Of a DNA stretch of 15,610 bases, positions 7,264-14,464 are shown piece after piece. The notes below the pieces were generated by a model. That model was not told the DNA's origin. It searched no databases and saw only the letters and a list, made by a program, of their open reading frames with translations. Numbering within the stretch: the stretch's first letter is position 1; each line of letters opens with the position of its first letter. The stretch covers positions 1 to 15,610 of the forward strand of contig JACQNW010000039.1 of the NCBI GenBank assembly GCA_016202845.1. The letters run 5' to 3'. Source of the DNA: Candidatus Aenigmatarchaeota archaeon. GTDB lineage: Archaea > Aenigmatarchaeota > Aenigmatarchaeia > GW2011-AR5. A program made the position numbers and the translations under genes.

Positions 7264-8043
7264 TTACTCTGTTGGTTCAATTTTCGAACCAGAATTTTGA
7301 GTTTCAAAAATAGGCACGTGTGCGTTCCCTACTTCTACCAGCACAAAAGCCTTTGACGAATATTCGCCTAGTATCTTATCAATGTTGGCTCTTGAAATGC
7401 TGTTCCATGCGTCTCCAATTGCAAATTCAACTTCAAAAGGCAGAGGTCCTGCTGTTATCAATCTCTCTGCATAATCTCGCGACTTTCTAAAATGCCTCAT
7501 AACACCTTTAATTATTATCTCATCGTGCCCGCTTGATCGTGACCCGTCAACTCCAGTTGTAAGTTCTGAATATGGCTTGATTACTTGGCATGTCACGAAC
7601 CTTTCTATATCTTCATCACTAACTTTGCAAGCGTGCCTAATTGTGCTTCGTACTTTTTCACTACCTATGTCTTCTAGCGGATCCAAGTAAGGCAACCCAA
7701 AATATTCTGCCAATTCCTGAAAATAAAAATGCGCCGGCGCCGAAAATACAGAAGCAACGTATGTTCCTGCGGCTTCTTTCAACATCATCCACGCTCCTGG
7801 TGATTTTTCCATTTTTGGCACTATTACAGTGTGTACATAATCTACAGGCGCCTTAGAATTATGAACCTCGCCAATTATGTACAGAGTTTTACCCCCTAAA
7901 TATGTTTGTTCGGCATGCAAGGCTTCTGAACCTATACACTCTTCCATTTTAGTGCCTTCAAAGCGTCTTGTAAAAACATCAAATCCTGTACATACAGCCC
8001 TATACAAATTATCCTCTGACCGAAAGCGTTTGTGCTGTTTCAT
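7264..8043 (-). CDS. possible TraB/EreA-superfamily protein, function unknown
   Basis: From the ATG at 8043 the protein is 259 residues. An upstream in-frame TTG at 8079 would add 12, but a TATA-like box at 8062-8071 favours the ATG. TLYIIGEVHNS (53-63, Gly58-Glu59-x-His61) near the N-terminus and VLVEVGNAHVP (234-244, Gly239-Asn240-x-His242) near the C-terminus recall the paired GxxH-type motifs of the TraB/PrgY/Tiki and erythromycin-esterase-like superfamily. Those proteins act as metalloproteases, hydrolases or signal-inhibiting proteins. The middle shows PYLDPLEDI and many acidic and aromatic residues but no membrane segment, unlike typical membrane-anchored TraB. It heads the apparent unit with the radical SAM and GT-C genes. 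The superfamily call is tentative and rests on two short motifs; the gene itself is secure. Confidence 0.6.
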   Translation of the reverse strand: MKQHKRFRSEDNLYRAVCTGFDVFTRRFEGTKMEECIGSEALHAEQTYLGGKTLYIIGEVHNSKAPVDYVHTVIVPKMEKSPGAWMMLKEAAGTYVASVFSAPAHFYFQELAEYFGLPYLDPLEDIGSEKVRSTIRHACKVSDEDIERFVTCQVIKPYSELTTGVDGSRSSGHDEIIIKGVMRHFRKSRDYAERLITAGPLPFEVEFAIGDAWNSISRANIDKILGEYSSKAFVLVEVGNAHVPIFETQNSGSKIEPTE

Positions 8044-8061
8044 GAAAAACCTTTTCCAAAA

Positions 8062-8071
8062 AGTATTATAG
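8062..8071 (-). promoter_or_regulatory. TATA box for the TraB-like / radical SAM / GT-C unit
   Basis: The minus strand reads CTATAATAC here, centred about 23 nt upstream of the ATG at 8043. It falls inside the coding region if the TTG at 8079 is used, which argues for the ATG. A second TATA-like string (TTATAATAC on the minus strand) lies near 8096-8105. Confidence 0.45.
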
Positions 8072-8164
8072 TAAACCAAGTATAAAGAATCCGGGTATTA
8101 TAAGTTGGTCAGCTATAAGCCCTGAAATTCTGAGTTTCTTAAACATTATTCTGTTAATTTACTC

Positions 8165-9265
8165 ATGAAAATTGCACTATGCACAGAGACTGTATGGCCT
8201 GTTTACGGCGTTGAGAAAAGGGTTGTAGAGATGGCCCGCAGGCTTGGAAAATATGGGTACGAACCTGTAATTTACAGTTCTTCGGCGCCTGAAAACCTGC
8301 CTGATCTTGAAATGGTGCAAGTTTCCAGTCCTACAATAATAAAGCCCCCAAAACGGTCTTATTCAGCTTGCCTCGGCTTCTGGAAAAACATGTTCAGTAA
8401 ATTGAGACAAAACAATATTGATCTTATTGATGCAAATGGACATTTGTCTTTGGTACCATGCTCACTGGCTGGTTTGGCAGTAAAAAAACCTGTTGTTGCT
8501 ACAATTCATGATTTGTACCTGACAGAATTCAATAACATGATAGGCGGATTCACGTCTTTTTTTGGCGGTGTGCCTTTTGAGATTATTTCAGCAAAAATGC
8601 CTTATGCAAAGTTATTGACGCTTAACACTACAATTAAAGCAAAAATGTCAAAAATAGGCGCAAGGGCTGAAATTGTTCCAAGTGGAATAGATGTGCAAGA
8701 ACTAAAAAGGATGAAAAACGTGAAAAAAGACAGGAAAAAAGTAATATATGTTGGAAGACTAACAGGGCAAAAAAGAGTTGATGTTTTAATAAAGGCCTTT
8801 GCCAAATTTGATGATGAGTATGAACTAGTTATAATAGGAGAGGGCGACCAGAGAAACAATTTAGAGAATTTGTCAAAAAGTATTGGTTTAAAAAACGTGT
8901 CATTTGCCGGAAGAATTGAAAATGATGAGAAAGTAAAAGAATTAATAAAATCTTCATGCGCACTTGTCATGCCATCACAAAGAGAGTGTTTCGGAATAGT
9001 GCCTCTAGAAGCCATGGCGCTAGGGACATGTGTTATATCAACGGCCACAGACGGCCCAAAAGATTATATCATCCCGGGAAGAAACGGGTTTTTGACAGAG
9101 ATAAACAATATTGCAGATCTCCAACAAAAAATGGAAACTCTTTTAAATGACCAGAATTTACAGAAAAAGTTCGAGAAAGAAGGCCGGCTGACAGCAAATC
9201 GTTATGACTGGAATTTGACAGTAAAAAGGATAGCAAGGATTTATGATGAAATACTCAAGCAGTAA
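8165..9265 (+). CDS. family 4 glycosyltransferase (GT-B fold)
   Basis: This 366-residue soluble or peripheral-membrane retaining glycosyltransferase has an N-terminal acceptor domain beginning MKIALCTETVWPVYGVEKRV. It carries GVEKR rather than the common GG-xE loop. The C-terminal donor domain starts at about 190 with KKVIYVGRLTGQKRVDVLI, followed by VIIGEGDQR (222-230). The EX7E catalytic motif is present at Glu274 and Glu282 within SQRECFGIVPLEAMA, and ISTATDGPKDYI matches the nucleotide-sugar site. It diverges from the TraB-like gene, and its last 11 bp overlap the convergent 71-residue gene. It probably transfers a sugar from a nucleotide donor to a lipid-linked glycan intermediate on the cytoplasmic side. 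Family call is very secure; sugar identity is unknown. Confidence 0.92.
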   Translation: MKIALCTETVWPVYGVEKRVVEMARRLGKYGYEPVIYSSSAPENLPDLEMVQVSSPTIIKPPKRSYSACLGFWKNMFSKLRQNNIDLIDANGHLSLVPCSLAGLAVKKPVVATIHDLYLTEFNNMIGGFTSFFGGVPFEIISAKMPYAKLLTLNTTIKAKMSKIGARAEIVPSGIDVQELKRMKNVKKDRKKVIYVGRLTGQKRVDVLIKAFAKFDDEYELVIIGEGDQRNNLENLSKSIGLKNVSFAGRIENDEKVKELIKSSCALVMPSQRECFGIVPLEAMALGTCVISTATDGPKDYIIPGRNGFLTEINNIADLQQKMETLLNDQNLQKKFEKEGRLTANRYDWNLTVKRIARIYDEILKQ

Positions 9266-9470
9266 GTTCTAATTCTCTGATCTGTTCTTCACAGTTTTGA
9301 AGAGCTTCTCGGTAATCTATCGTTCTATAATAATCCAATGTTCTATAAAGGTGGTTTAGCATAGACTTTCTAGTCCAGCCACGACCGAAAAAAGTGTACC
9401 CTAATTTGTTTGTGGATCTTCGTGCATCAAAAGGCGGGTCGCCATCATAAATTACTACCATGTTTACCAT
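9255..9470 (-). CDS. small protein of unknown function, translationally coupled to a radical SAM gene
   Basis: This is a 71-residue protein of no recognised family. Its ATG (9470) overlaps the TAA of the upstream radical SAM gene (ATGGTAA), an arrangement typical of translational coupling, so it is very likely real. A second ATG at residue 4 would follow the stop directly. It begins with a hydrophobic strand (MVVIYDGDPP), continues with a Tyr/Arg-rich middle (TFFGRGWTRKSML, YRTLDYYRTIDYR) and ends in a predicted charged helix (EALQNCEEQIRELEL). There is no signal peptide, membrane segment or metal cluster. A small partner or accessory subunit of the radical SAM enzyme is a reasonable guess from position alone. 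Confidence 0.7.
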   Translation of the reverse strand: MVNMVVIYDGDPPFDARRSTNKLGYTFFGRGWTRKSMLNHLYRTLDYYRTIDYREALQNCEEQIRELELTA

Positions 9471-10873
9471 TTTGTTGTTTTTGCTGCTTTTATGTCGTCA
9501 ATTAGCGTGCCATTTTTGATGCCTGCGACAAGCCGTTTTGCCATATATCCTGGCCGGAAGTAGAATTCCCTGTAAAACTTTTTGTAATATTTTTCGATTG
9601 TTGCCCAGTCAAGATTTGGATGCGTATAAAGTTCTGATGGCGGGGTATAATAATTAAATGTGCTCCAATCAACATCTTTTTTCAACAAGCCTTTCTCCTT
9701 GAAATCATTGAACACAGGGGTTCCAGGAAGCGGACTCATGATAGTCATTTTCGCAAAATCTATGTTTAATGATTTTGCAAAATCTATTGTCTGCTGCATT
9801 GTTTCCTCTGTTTCGCCCGGCAAGCCTATCATAAAGAAACCAAGAACCTCCAACCCTGCTTCTTTTGACCAATCAACAGCCTGGCGGGCTGTTGCTGTGT
9901 TCGTGCCTTTTCTTGAAGAAACAAGAACCTGATCGCTCCCTGATTCAAAACCATAATAAACCCTATAGCAGCCTGCATTCTTCATGGCCTTTAGCATGTC
10001 AAGCGATACACTGTCAACCCTTATGCCAGTTGTCGTAGCCCATGGAAACTTCAAACCGCGTTCTTTTATCATAGCACATATCTGCATTACACGCTCTTTG
10101 TTTGTAGTAAACATGTCTTCGCCTATTTGAATTTCCTTAAACCCACACTCTAACATAAATTCCATTTCATCGACTGTTCGCCTGGCGCTTTTATACCGGA
10201 AGTTCTGACCAAATATGTTCTTGTTGCAATAAACACAACCGTATAAACAACCCCTGCTTGTTTCGATCCAGCCAACAGGGCTTTTCTTTCTCATCTGCCT
10301 TGGCGTGTGATATTTAGACAGATCAAACAAGTCCCATGCAGGAAAAGGAAGCTTGTCCAAATCATCCAAAAACTTTATTTTTTTCGGAATTACAACAACG
10401 CTTCCACTTTCCTTGAATGCTATGCCGTCTATTTCACTCAAATTGTTTGCTCCTATCGCATCTGCAGCAACAAAGTCGCCCTCACCTGTTATGACTATAT
10501 CTAAAGGAGATGTCTTCAGGGATTCTTCAGGGAAAGCTGAAGCATGCGGTCCGCCGCCTATTAGTGTTATGCCTGAATTGAAGTTTTTTACTATTGTTCC
10601 AATACGAACCATTTCCTCAAACAGAGGCGTTGGAAAGGTGATTCCTACAAAGTCTGGCGAAAAATCCTTCAAAAGCTGTAAAAAATCTTTGTCGGCATCT
10701 TCTACGTACGGAAAAGTTGAATAATCAAAAATCTTCACATCATGATTTTTTTCTCTTATGTTGCCAGCTATTGTTGCAAGAGTTAGCGACGGGAAATGTG
10801 GCACCGCATTCTTTACTTTTGCATCCTTGTACACTGCTGCGTCTGACAGCTTGACCAGTAGAACTTTTGACAT
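9464..10873 (-). CDS. cobalamin-binding-type radical SAM enzyme, second copy
   Basis: This 469-residue protein has the same architecture as the enzyme at 5899-7230 but clearly a different sequence. A B12-binding-type Rossmann domain (about 1-160, with IGGGPHASAFPEE at 105-117 and ITGEGD at 128-133) is followed by a radical SAM barrel with SRGCLYGCVYC giving CX3CX2C (Cys209, 213, 216). YYGFESGSD and GFFMIGLPGETEE are further signatures. The family includes the HpnP- and GrsA/B-type lipid-modifying enzymes as well as methyltransferases and ring-forming enzymes. A membrane-lipid or glycan substrate would fit the glycosyltransferase context, but this is inference. A strong TATA box precedes it and the 71-residue gene overlaps its end. 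The ATG start is well supported. Confidence 0.87.
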   Translation of the reverse strand: MSKVLLVKLSDAAVYKDAKVKNAVPHFPSLTLATIAGNIREKNHDVKIFDYSTFPYVEDADKDFLQLLKDFSPDFVGITFPTPLFEEMVRIGTIVKNFNSGITLIGGGPHASAFPEESLKTSPLDIVITGEGDFVAADAIGANNLSEIDGIAFKESGSVVVIPKKIKFLDDLDKLPFPAWDLFDLSKYHTPRQMRKKSPVGWIETSRGCLYGCVYCNKNIFGQNFRYKSARRTVDEMEFMLECGFKEIQIGEDMFTTNKERVMQICAMIKERGLKFPWATTTGIRVDSVSLDMLKAMKNAGCYRVYYGFESGSDQVLVSSRKGTNTATARQAVDWSKEAGLEVLGFFMIGLPGETEETMQQTIDFAKSLNIDFAKMTIMSPLPGTPVFNDFKEKGLLKKDVDWSTFNYYTPPSELYTHPNLDWATIEKYYKKFYREFYFRPGYMAKRLVAGIKNGTLIDDIKAAKTTKW

Positions 10874-10891
10874 AAGGATATTGGTCCAGTA

Positions 10892-10901
10892 GATTATAAA
10901 A
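10892..10901 (-). promoter_or_regulatory. archaeal TATA box for the second radical SAM gene
   Basis: The minus strand reads TTTTATAATC, centred about 24 nt upstream of the ATG at 10873. It is one of the clearest leaderless-type promoters in the window. The remaining spacer up to 11000 holds only AT-rich sequence with a weak GGTT...AACC palindrome and no gene. Confidence 0.6.
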
Positions 10902-11000
10902 GGCTTCTGGTATGCACACTCAAATATACAATTTTATACTAGAGGAATATTGAGGGTTTTGATTAACCTTATAATTTGTCAAAGCCTTCAATAGTCTTTT

Positions 11001-11411
11001 TTAACAGAACTTGTTCTGCAGGGCACAAGCTGAATAAGACTGATCATCTGTGCATGCATTTGTCAATTCTACACACGACAATGTGCAGCCTATTTCAGAC
11101 ACGCAGTTTGCAAATAGCTTGTCATCAGCTTTAACAAGCTCTCCAACAGAGGAGCAAACTATATCACCATAGTCGTTTTTCAGGCAAATGATATCATCCA
11201 GGCTTGCATAAGCTTTGCCGGCATAATTTATGTCTGGTACACTAGCTGTAATTACTTTTCCACCCTGTCCTGCTACATTTTCCGGTTCAACAGAAACATA
11301 AGTTACGGTAAGAAGAAGTATCACAAAACCTGTAATTACAGAAACGTCATAAACGTTTGGCGCATATTTTGAAGTTCTGTACCTTTGGTTTTTTCTTTTA
11401 GATTTTCTCAT
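11001..11411 (-). CDS. single-pass membrane protein with an eight-cysteine extracytoplasmic domain
   Basis: From the ATG at 11411 the protein is 136 residues; a GTG at 11417 would add two, but the TATA box 25 nt upstream of the ATG favours the shorter form. The N-terminus is highly basic (MRKSKRKNQRYRTSKY), followed by one hydrophobic segment (about 23-41), so the positive-inside rule puts the rest outside. The outer domain contains eight cysteines (76, 86, 103, 109, 113, 120, 129 and 136, the last being the final residue) and none elsewhere. This suggests up to four disulfides or a metal-binding cap. No family recognised. It is monocistronic, with its own promoter. It could be a surface adhesin, pilin-like or redox-stabilised envelope protein; this is a guess. 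Confidence 0.75.
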   Translation of the reverse strand: MRKSKRKNQRYRTSKYAPNVYDVSVITGFVILLLTVTYVSVEPENVAGQGGKVITASVPDINYAGKAYASLDDIICLKNDYGDIVCSSVGELVKADDKLFANCVSEIGCTLSCVELTNACTDDQSYSACALQNKFC

Positions 11412-11430
11412 AAACACTAATACGCCAGGC

Positions 11431-11440
11431 TATTTATAAA
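11431..11440 (-). promoter_or_regulatory. archaeal TATA box for the cysteine-rich membrane protein
   Basis: The minus strand reads TTTATAAATA, centred about 25 nt upstream of the ATG at 11411. It matches the archaeal consensus closely and decides the start codon of that gene. Confidence 0.6.
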
Positions 11441-11491
11441 GATTTCCCCTTGTGAAGAAGAAAATTTCTTATCAAAGCCGCACGAATAGAC

Positions 11492-11581
11492 GTACCTCCG
11501 AAAGTGAAAAGATAAAGCCAATGAAATAAATTACATCCTGCTTATTTATTTGTTTCACTATAACCCTGCTTTCGGAGGTAC
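11492..11581. repeat. 90-bp nested inverted repeat (MITE-like element or structured RNA)
   Basis: Three nested complementary arm pairs are visible. The outer pair is GTACCTCCGAAAG (11492-11504) with CTTTCGGAGGTAC (11569-11581), 13 bp perfect. The middle pair is TGAAA (11505-11509) with TTTCA (11553-11557). The apical pair is AAATAAAT (11524-11531) with ATTTATTT (11544-11551). The right outer arm is part of the 27-bp repeat found also at 2535. There is no coding frame. It could be a miniature transposable element, a promoter-proximal regulatory hairpin or a small RNA. Confidence 0.65.
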
Positions 11582-11587
11582 TCATAG
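11561..11587 (+). repeat. 27-bp direct repeat, copy 2
   Basis: Identical to 2535-2561 in sequence and orientation. Here it overlaps the right arm of the 90-bp inverted repeat and is followed directly by an AT-rich TATA-like stretch (AAATATAAAG) ahead of the 63-residue ORF. Confidence 0.85.
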
Positions 11588-11604
11588 AAATATAAAGAAA
11601 ACGC

Positions 11605-11796
11605 ATGATAATAATGATGATGACAAACAGACATGTTAAAACGATAAACGGAAGGAAATACTATTACCAGTCAATACGACTTGGAAAGAAAGTTACAAGC
11701 AAATATATTGGTCCTGTTGAAACAAAACGCAAAAAAGTTCAAGAGAAAGATTCAATAACAAATTCCGCTGAAAATGAAACAAATTATATAGGTTAA
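11605..11796 (+). CDS. small basic protein resembling a transposase N-terminus
   Basis: This protein is at most 63 residues. The core RHVKTINGRKYYYQSIRLGK followed by KVTSKYIG resembles the first 40 or so residues of IS1634/IS4-type transposases, which begin with a GxxYYY-x-SxRxGKKV-like module. The rest (KRKKVQEKDSITNSAENETNYIG) is charged, low complexity and unlike a transposase. The listed ATG is only about 13 nt from the TATA-like AAATATAAAG, so the ATGs at 11614 or 11620 fit leaderless initiation better. Its stop overlaps the convergent polymerase gene by 4 bp. It may be a transposase remnant or a domesticated stand-alone domain; its position beside a hairpin repeat fits either. Confidence that it is translated is moderate. 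Confidence 0.5.
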   Translation: MIIMMMTNRHVKTINGRKYYYQSIRLGKKVTSKYIGPVETKRKKVQEKDSITNSAENETNYIG

Positions 11797-14441
11797 GTTG
11801 TGCGCACTATATTCCCGACATTTCCCTGGTAAGCCAATACTATATTTCCACCACAATCACATAACCCCCTAAGAGGCATACGCCTGAAACTGCGTGCACA
11901 CATATCACACACACACTCTTCCACGCCATCCAATATGTTGCCTTGCTTTTTCACAATTAAAGAGCCGAGAGTCATTTGCCTGCCTGCACCAAATAGTTCA
12001 GACCTGTCAACACCGACAGACAAAAATATTCTTTCCAATGGCGGAAGAAGCTGGCTTTGGATATAATAATCCGAATCTATTTGCAGTTTATTTTCTATCA
12101 CATATTTCGGATCTTCAGCGCGCTTTGAAATCAATTGGCTCCCTTTTATTATCACAAATCCAAGCCTGTCTCCTACATTTGGAGCAGTTGCAGGGTCTCT
12201 TGCCCTCATTTTTTTAGCGAGCTCTATGTGAGGGAGCGTGGCTTTATACTCGTTTATACTTCTTGTTATGCCTTTGATTACGGTTAATTTTTCCAACGGC
12301 ACCTGGTTGTTCCGAAGATTATTTATTATAGTTTTCGTATTCTCTATGGCTTTCTTAACATTATTTTCCTTCAATACAATCGATAAAACATCCACCATGA
12401 CCTCACTCACTAGCGGGCACCAATCTCTTCTCACCGTTTCTATGCCCTTCATGTCTATTTTGTCAATCCACTGATTATTTGCATAATCATACCTCCACCC
12501 AGCATATCTTTTTTTTGCCAGAATTAAAAATGTCTTGTAAATTTTTTCAAAAACCAATTCAAGATGTCCGGGCAACTCTCCAGATACAAATGCTGCAACT
12601 TCTTCTCCATACATTTTTGCTTGATTAAGGTCATCAGTAGGCACTTTTATGAAAACAGAGTCTGTATCTCCATAAACAACCTCGAAACCACTATATTTTT
12701 CTTTTATTAGTCGCGTTGTTTTTTCTATGTTTTCCCTGCCATATGCTGTAATGCTTGAAGCAACTTCAATCATATACAATCTTGCTCTTGCATAACCAGT
12801 AAATCCATACATGCTATTGCTCAAATCCTTCAAAGCAAGTTGCCTTGCGTTTAAAGTTTTCTTCAAATCACCGTCTACGGCCTTCATCGCTGTTTTTGCA
12901 TCAGACCGTGCCTTCATTAGTTTTGCCAATAAGTTCGGCAATATGCCTTCTCTAATATCTTGCTTAACAAATTTTGCTCCAGAAGGCGACAAATTATACG
13001 GCAGGTCACCAGCCTCATTCACGATAAGAGTGTCTGGTGAAACGTTGAATGTCCTCATTATTGAAGGGTACAAAGATCTGAAATCAAGCACAACAGTGCA
13101 ATTTCCATAGTGCAATCCCTTTCTTGGCTCTAATACAATGGCTCCTTTTAACGACTGCTCGGTGTTATCTTTTCTTTTTGCAAATGGCATGACAAAGTCC
13201 CTTTTCCTGAATTCGTAGAGCATCATAGTCTCTATCCTTTTTGTCTGGCCACCGAAAGTATCCTGCATTAGAAGCCCTGATATCTTGGAAATTTCTACAA
13301 ATTTGTCTAGCATGCCCTTTTCCTTTACGAGACGCATGGCCAGAACTACGTCTTTTCTTGCATATTCAATAAGCCTTACTACATCATCTTTTGAGCCGTT
13401 CCATAATACAGATATTTCGCCATATTCTATGTCATGTTTTTCATCGTTAAGCAAAACTTTGGAAACAGTATTAAGATCGTATCGTGCAAATTTTTGCCAT
13501 GGGTCTCTTTTTAAAATCTGAAAAGGGTCTATCAATATTCGTCCCGGAATAATGTACTCTGGGTATAGTCCTTTTTTCATTCCAATTTGTTTTTCCGAAC
13601 GGGGAATATCGAACTTAACATCGTTTTTTTGGGCTCGTTTTATCAGCCATGGCATGTCGAAGCCATTTATGTTGTAACCTGTTACTATATCTGGATCATA
13701 AGCCTGAGTTATTGCAACAAATTCTTCAAGCATTTCTTTCTCAGACTGAAACCATGTAGTATTTTCCGCCTGTACCCTTTTGGCAACAAGTACCATGTTG
13801 GCTTTTCCTTTAAACGGCGGATCAAAAGCAATAGAAATCATTATTATGGGGTCCATGTTTTCATTAGGCATTCGTCCTTGGTCCATGGAGGCGCATTCGA
13901 TATCAAGCGCCATGTACCTTAATGGCGCTGGCGTTTGCGTCTCCAATGGCATGAACTTTTGTGCATTGTAAACAGGGAATTTTGAAGTAGTTGTCCTGAC
14001 TCTTTCGGGCTCAAATTCTATCCACTGCATTCCATGAAGATCATTATCGACCATGAATCTGTACTTAAACATGATGTCTGCTTCATAAACAGAATCTGCA
14101 ATGCCTTCGGCCATCAAAATGTCTCGGAGTTTTGAAACATCCTGAGGGTTGTACAAAGTTATTTTTACCAGCTTTTCCTTGTCTTTCATAAACCCGAGCG
14201 GCACAAATTTGTACGCGGTTTCCAGTGCTTTTATATTTATTTGCAGCTTGGTTTTTGATAAAATATTTTTAATGCGCTCTAAAATTTCTTCTTCGGGAAT
14301 TTTTGTCTTGAAATAAAAATAAGGCATTGTTTTATTATTATAAACACAAACAGTTTCCCCCGATTCAGTTTTGCAAAACATCCTGACAACCGGTTGCTGG
14401 CCATTCATAAAATAATCTGCATCGAGCAACATCGCTTTCAT
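11793..14441 (-). CDS. polB: family B DNA polymerase with intact proofreading exonuclease and a C-terminal zinc-finger-like cluster
   Basis: This is a replicative or repair DNA polymerase. From the ATG at 14441 it has 882 residues; TTG at 14453 and GTG at 14450 are in frame, but GGTGGT sits just upstream of the ATG and a TATA box about 29 nt away. The N-terminal domain includes MPYFYF and NPQDV, as in archaeal uracil-sensing polymerases. The exonuclease is intact: DIE (180-182), YNINGFD (256-262) and YARKD (360-364). Polymerase motifs are DFRSLYPS (453-460), KDLSNSMYG (538-546), YGDTDS (590-595) and KKRY (643-646). The C-terminus adds CVCDMC and CDC (Cys843, 845, 848, 861, 863), a likely zinc site. 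No intein is present. It follows the DP1 gene on the same strand. Confidence 0.97.
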   Translation of the reverse strand: MKAMLLDADYFMNGQQPVVRMFCKTESGETVCVYNNKTMPYFYFKTKIPEEEILERIKNILSKTKLQINIKALETAYKFVPLGFMKDKEKLVKITLYNPQDVSKLRDILMAEGIADSVYEADIMFKYRFMVDNDLHGMQWIEFEPERVRTTTSKFPVYNAQKFMPLETQTPAPLRYMALDIECASMDQGRMPNENMDPIIMISIAFDPPFKGKANMVLVAKRVQAENTTWFQSEKEMLEEFVAITQAYDPDIVTGYNINGFDMPWLIKRAQKNDVKFDIPRSEKQIGMKKGLYPEYIIPGRILIDPFQILKRDPWQKFARYDLNTVSKVLLNDEKHDIEYGEISVLWNGSKDDVVRLIEYARKDVVLAMRLVKEKGMLDKFVEISKISGLLMQDTFGGQTKRIETMMLYEFRKRDFVMPFAKRKDNTEQSLKGAIVLEPRKGLHYGNCTVVLDFRSLYPSIMRTFNVSPDTLIVNEAGDLPYNLSPSGAKFVKQDIREGILPNLLAKLMKARSDAKTAMKAVDGDLKKTLNARQLALKDLSNSMYGFTGYARARLYMIEVASSITAYGRENIEKTTRLIKEKYSGFEVVYGDTDSVFIKVPTDDLNQAKMYGEEVAAFVSGELPGHLELVFEKIYKTFLILAKKRYAGWRYDYANNQWIDKIDMKGIETVRRDWCPLVSEVMVDVLSIVLKENNVKKAIENTKTIINNLRNNQVPLEKLTVIKGITRSINEYKATLPHIELAKKMRARDPATAPNVGDRLGFVIIKGSQLISKRAEDPKYVIENKLQIDSDYYIQSQLLPPLERIFLSVGVDRSELFGAGRQMTLGSLIVKKQGNILDGVEECVCDMCARSFRRMPLRGLCDCGGNIVLAYQGNVGNIVRTT

Positions 14442-14464
14442 AATGACCACCAAAATTACTGTCT

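Noticed and set aside
8044..8079. TTG start adding 12 residues to the TraB-like protein
   Set aside because: A TATA-like box lies inside this extension at the right distance for the internal ATG, and the added residues are aromatic and AT-driven.
8602..9048. 148-residue minus-strand frame rich in Ser and Phe
   Set aside because: It is antisense to the well-supported GT4 gene and has the composition expected of a complement of AT-rich coding sequence.
10874..11000. Possible small RNA or hidden gene in the spacer
   Set aside because: Only a TATA box and a weak GGTT...AACC palindrome are visible; no convincing stem or reading frame.
13587..13922. 111-residue plus-strand frame
   Set aside because: It is fully antisense to the exonuclease domain of PolB.
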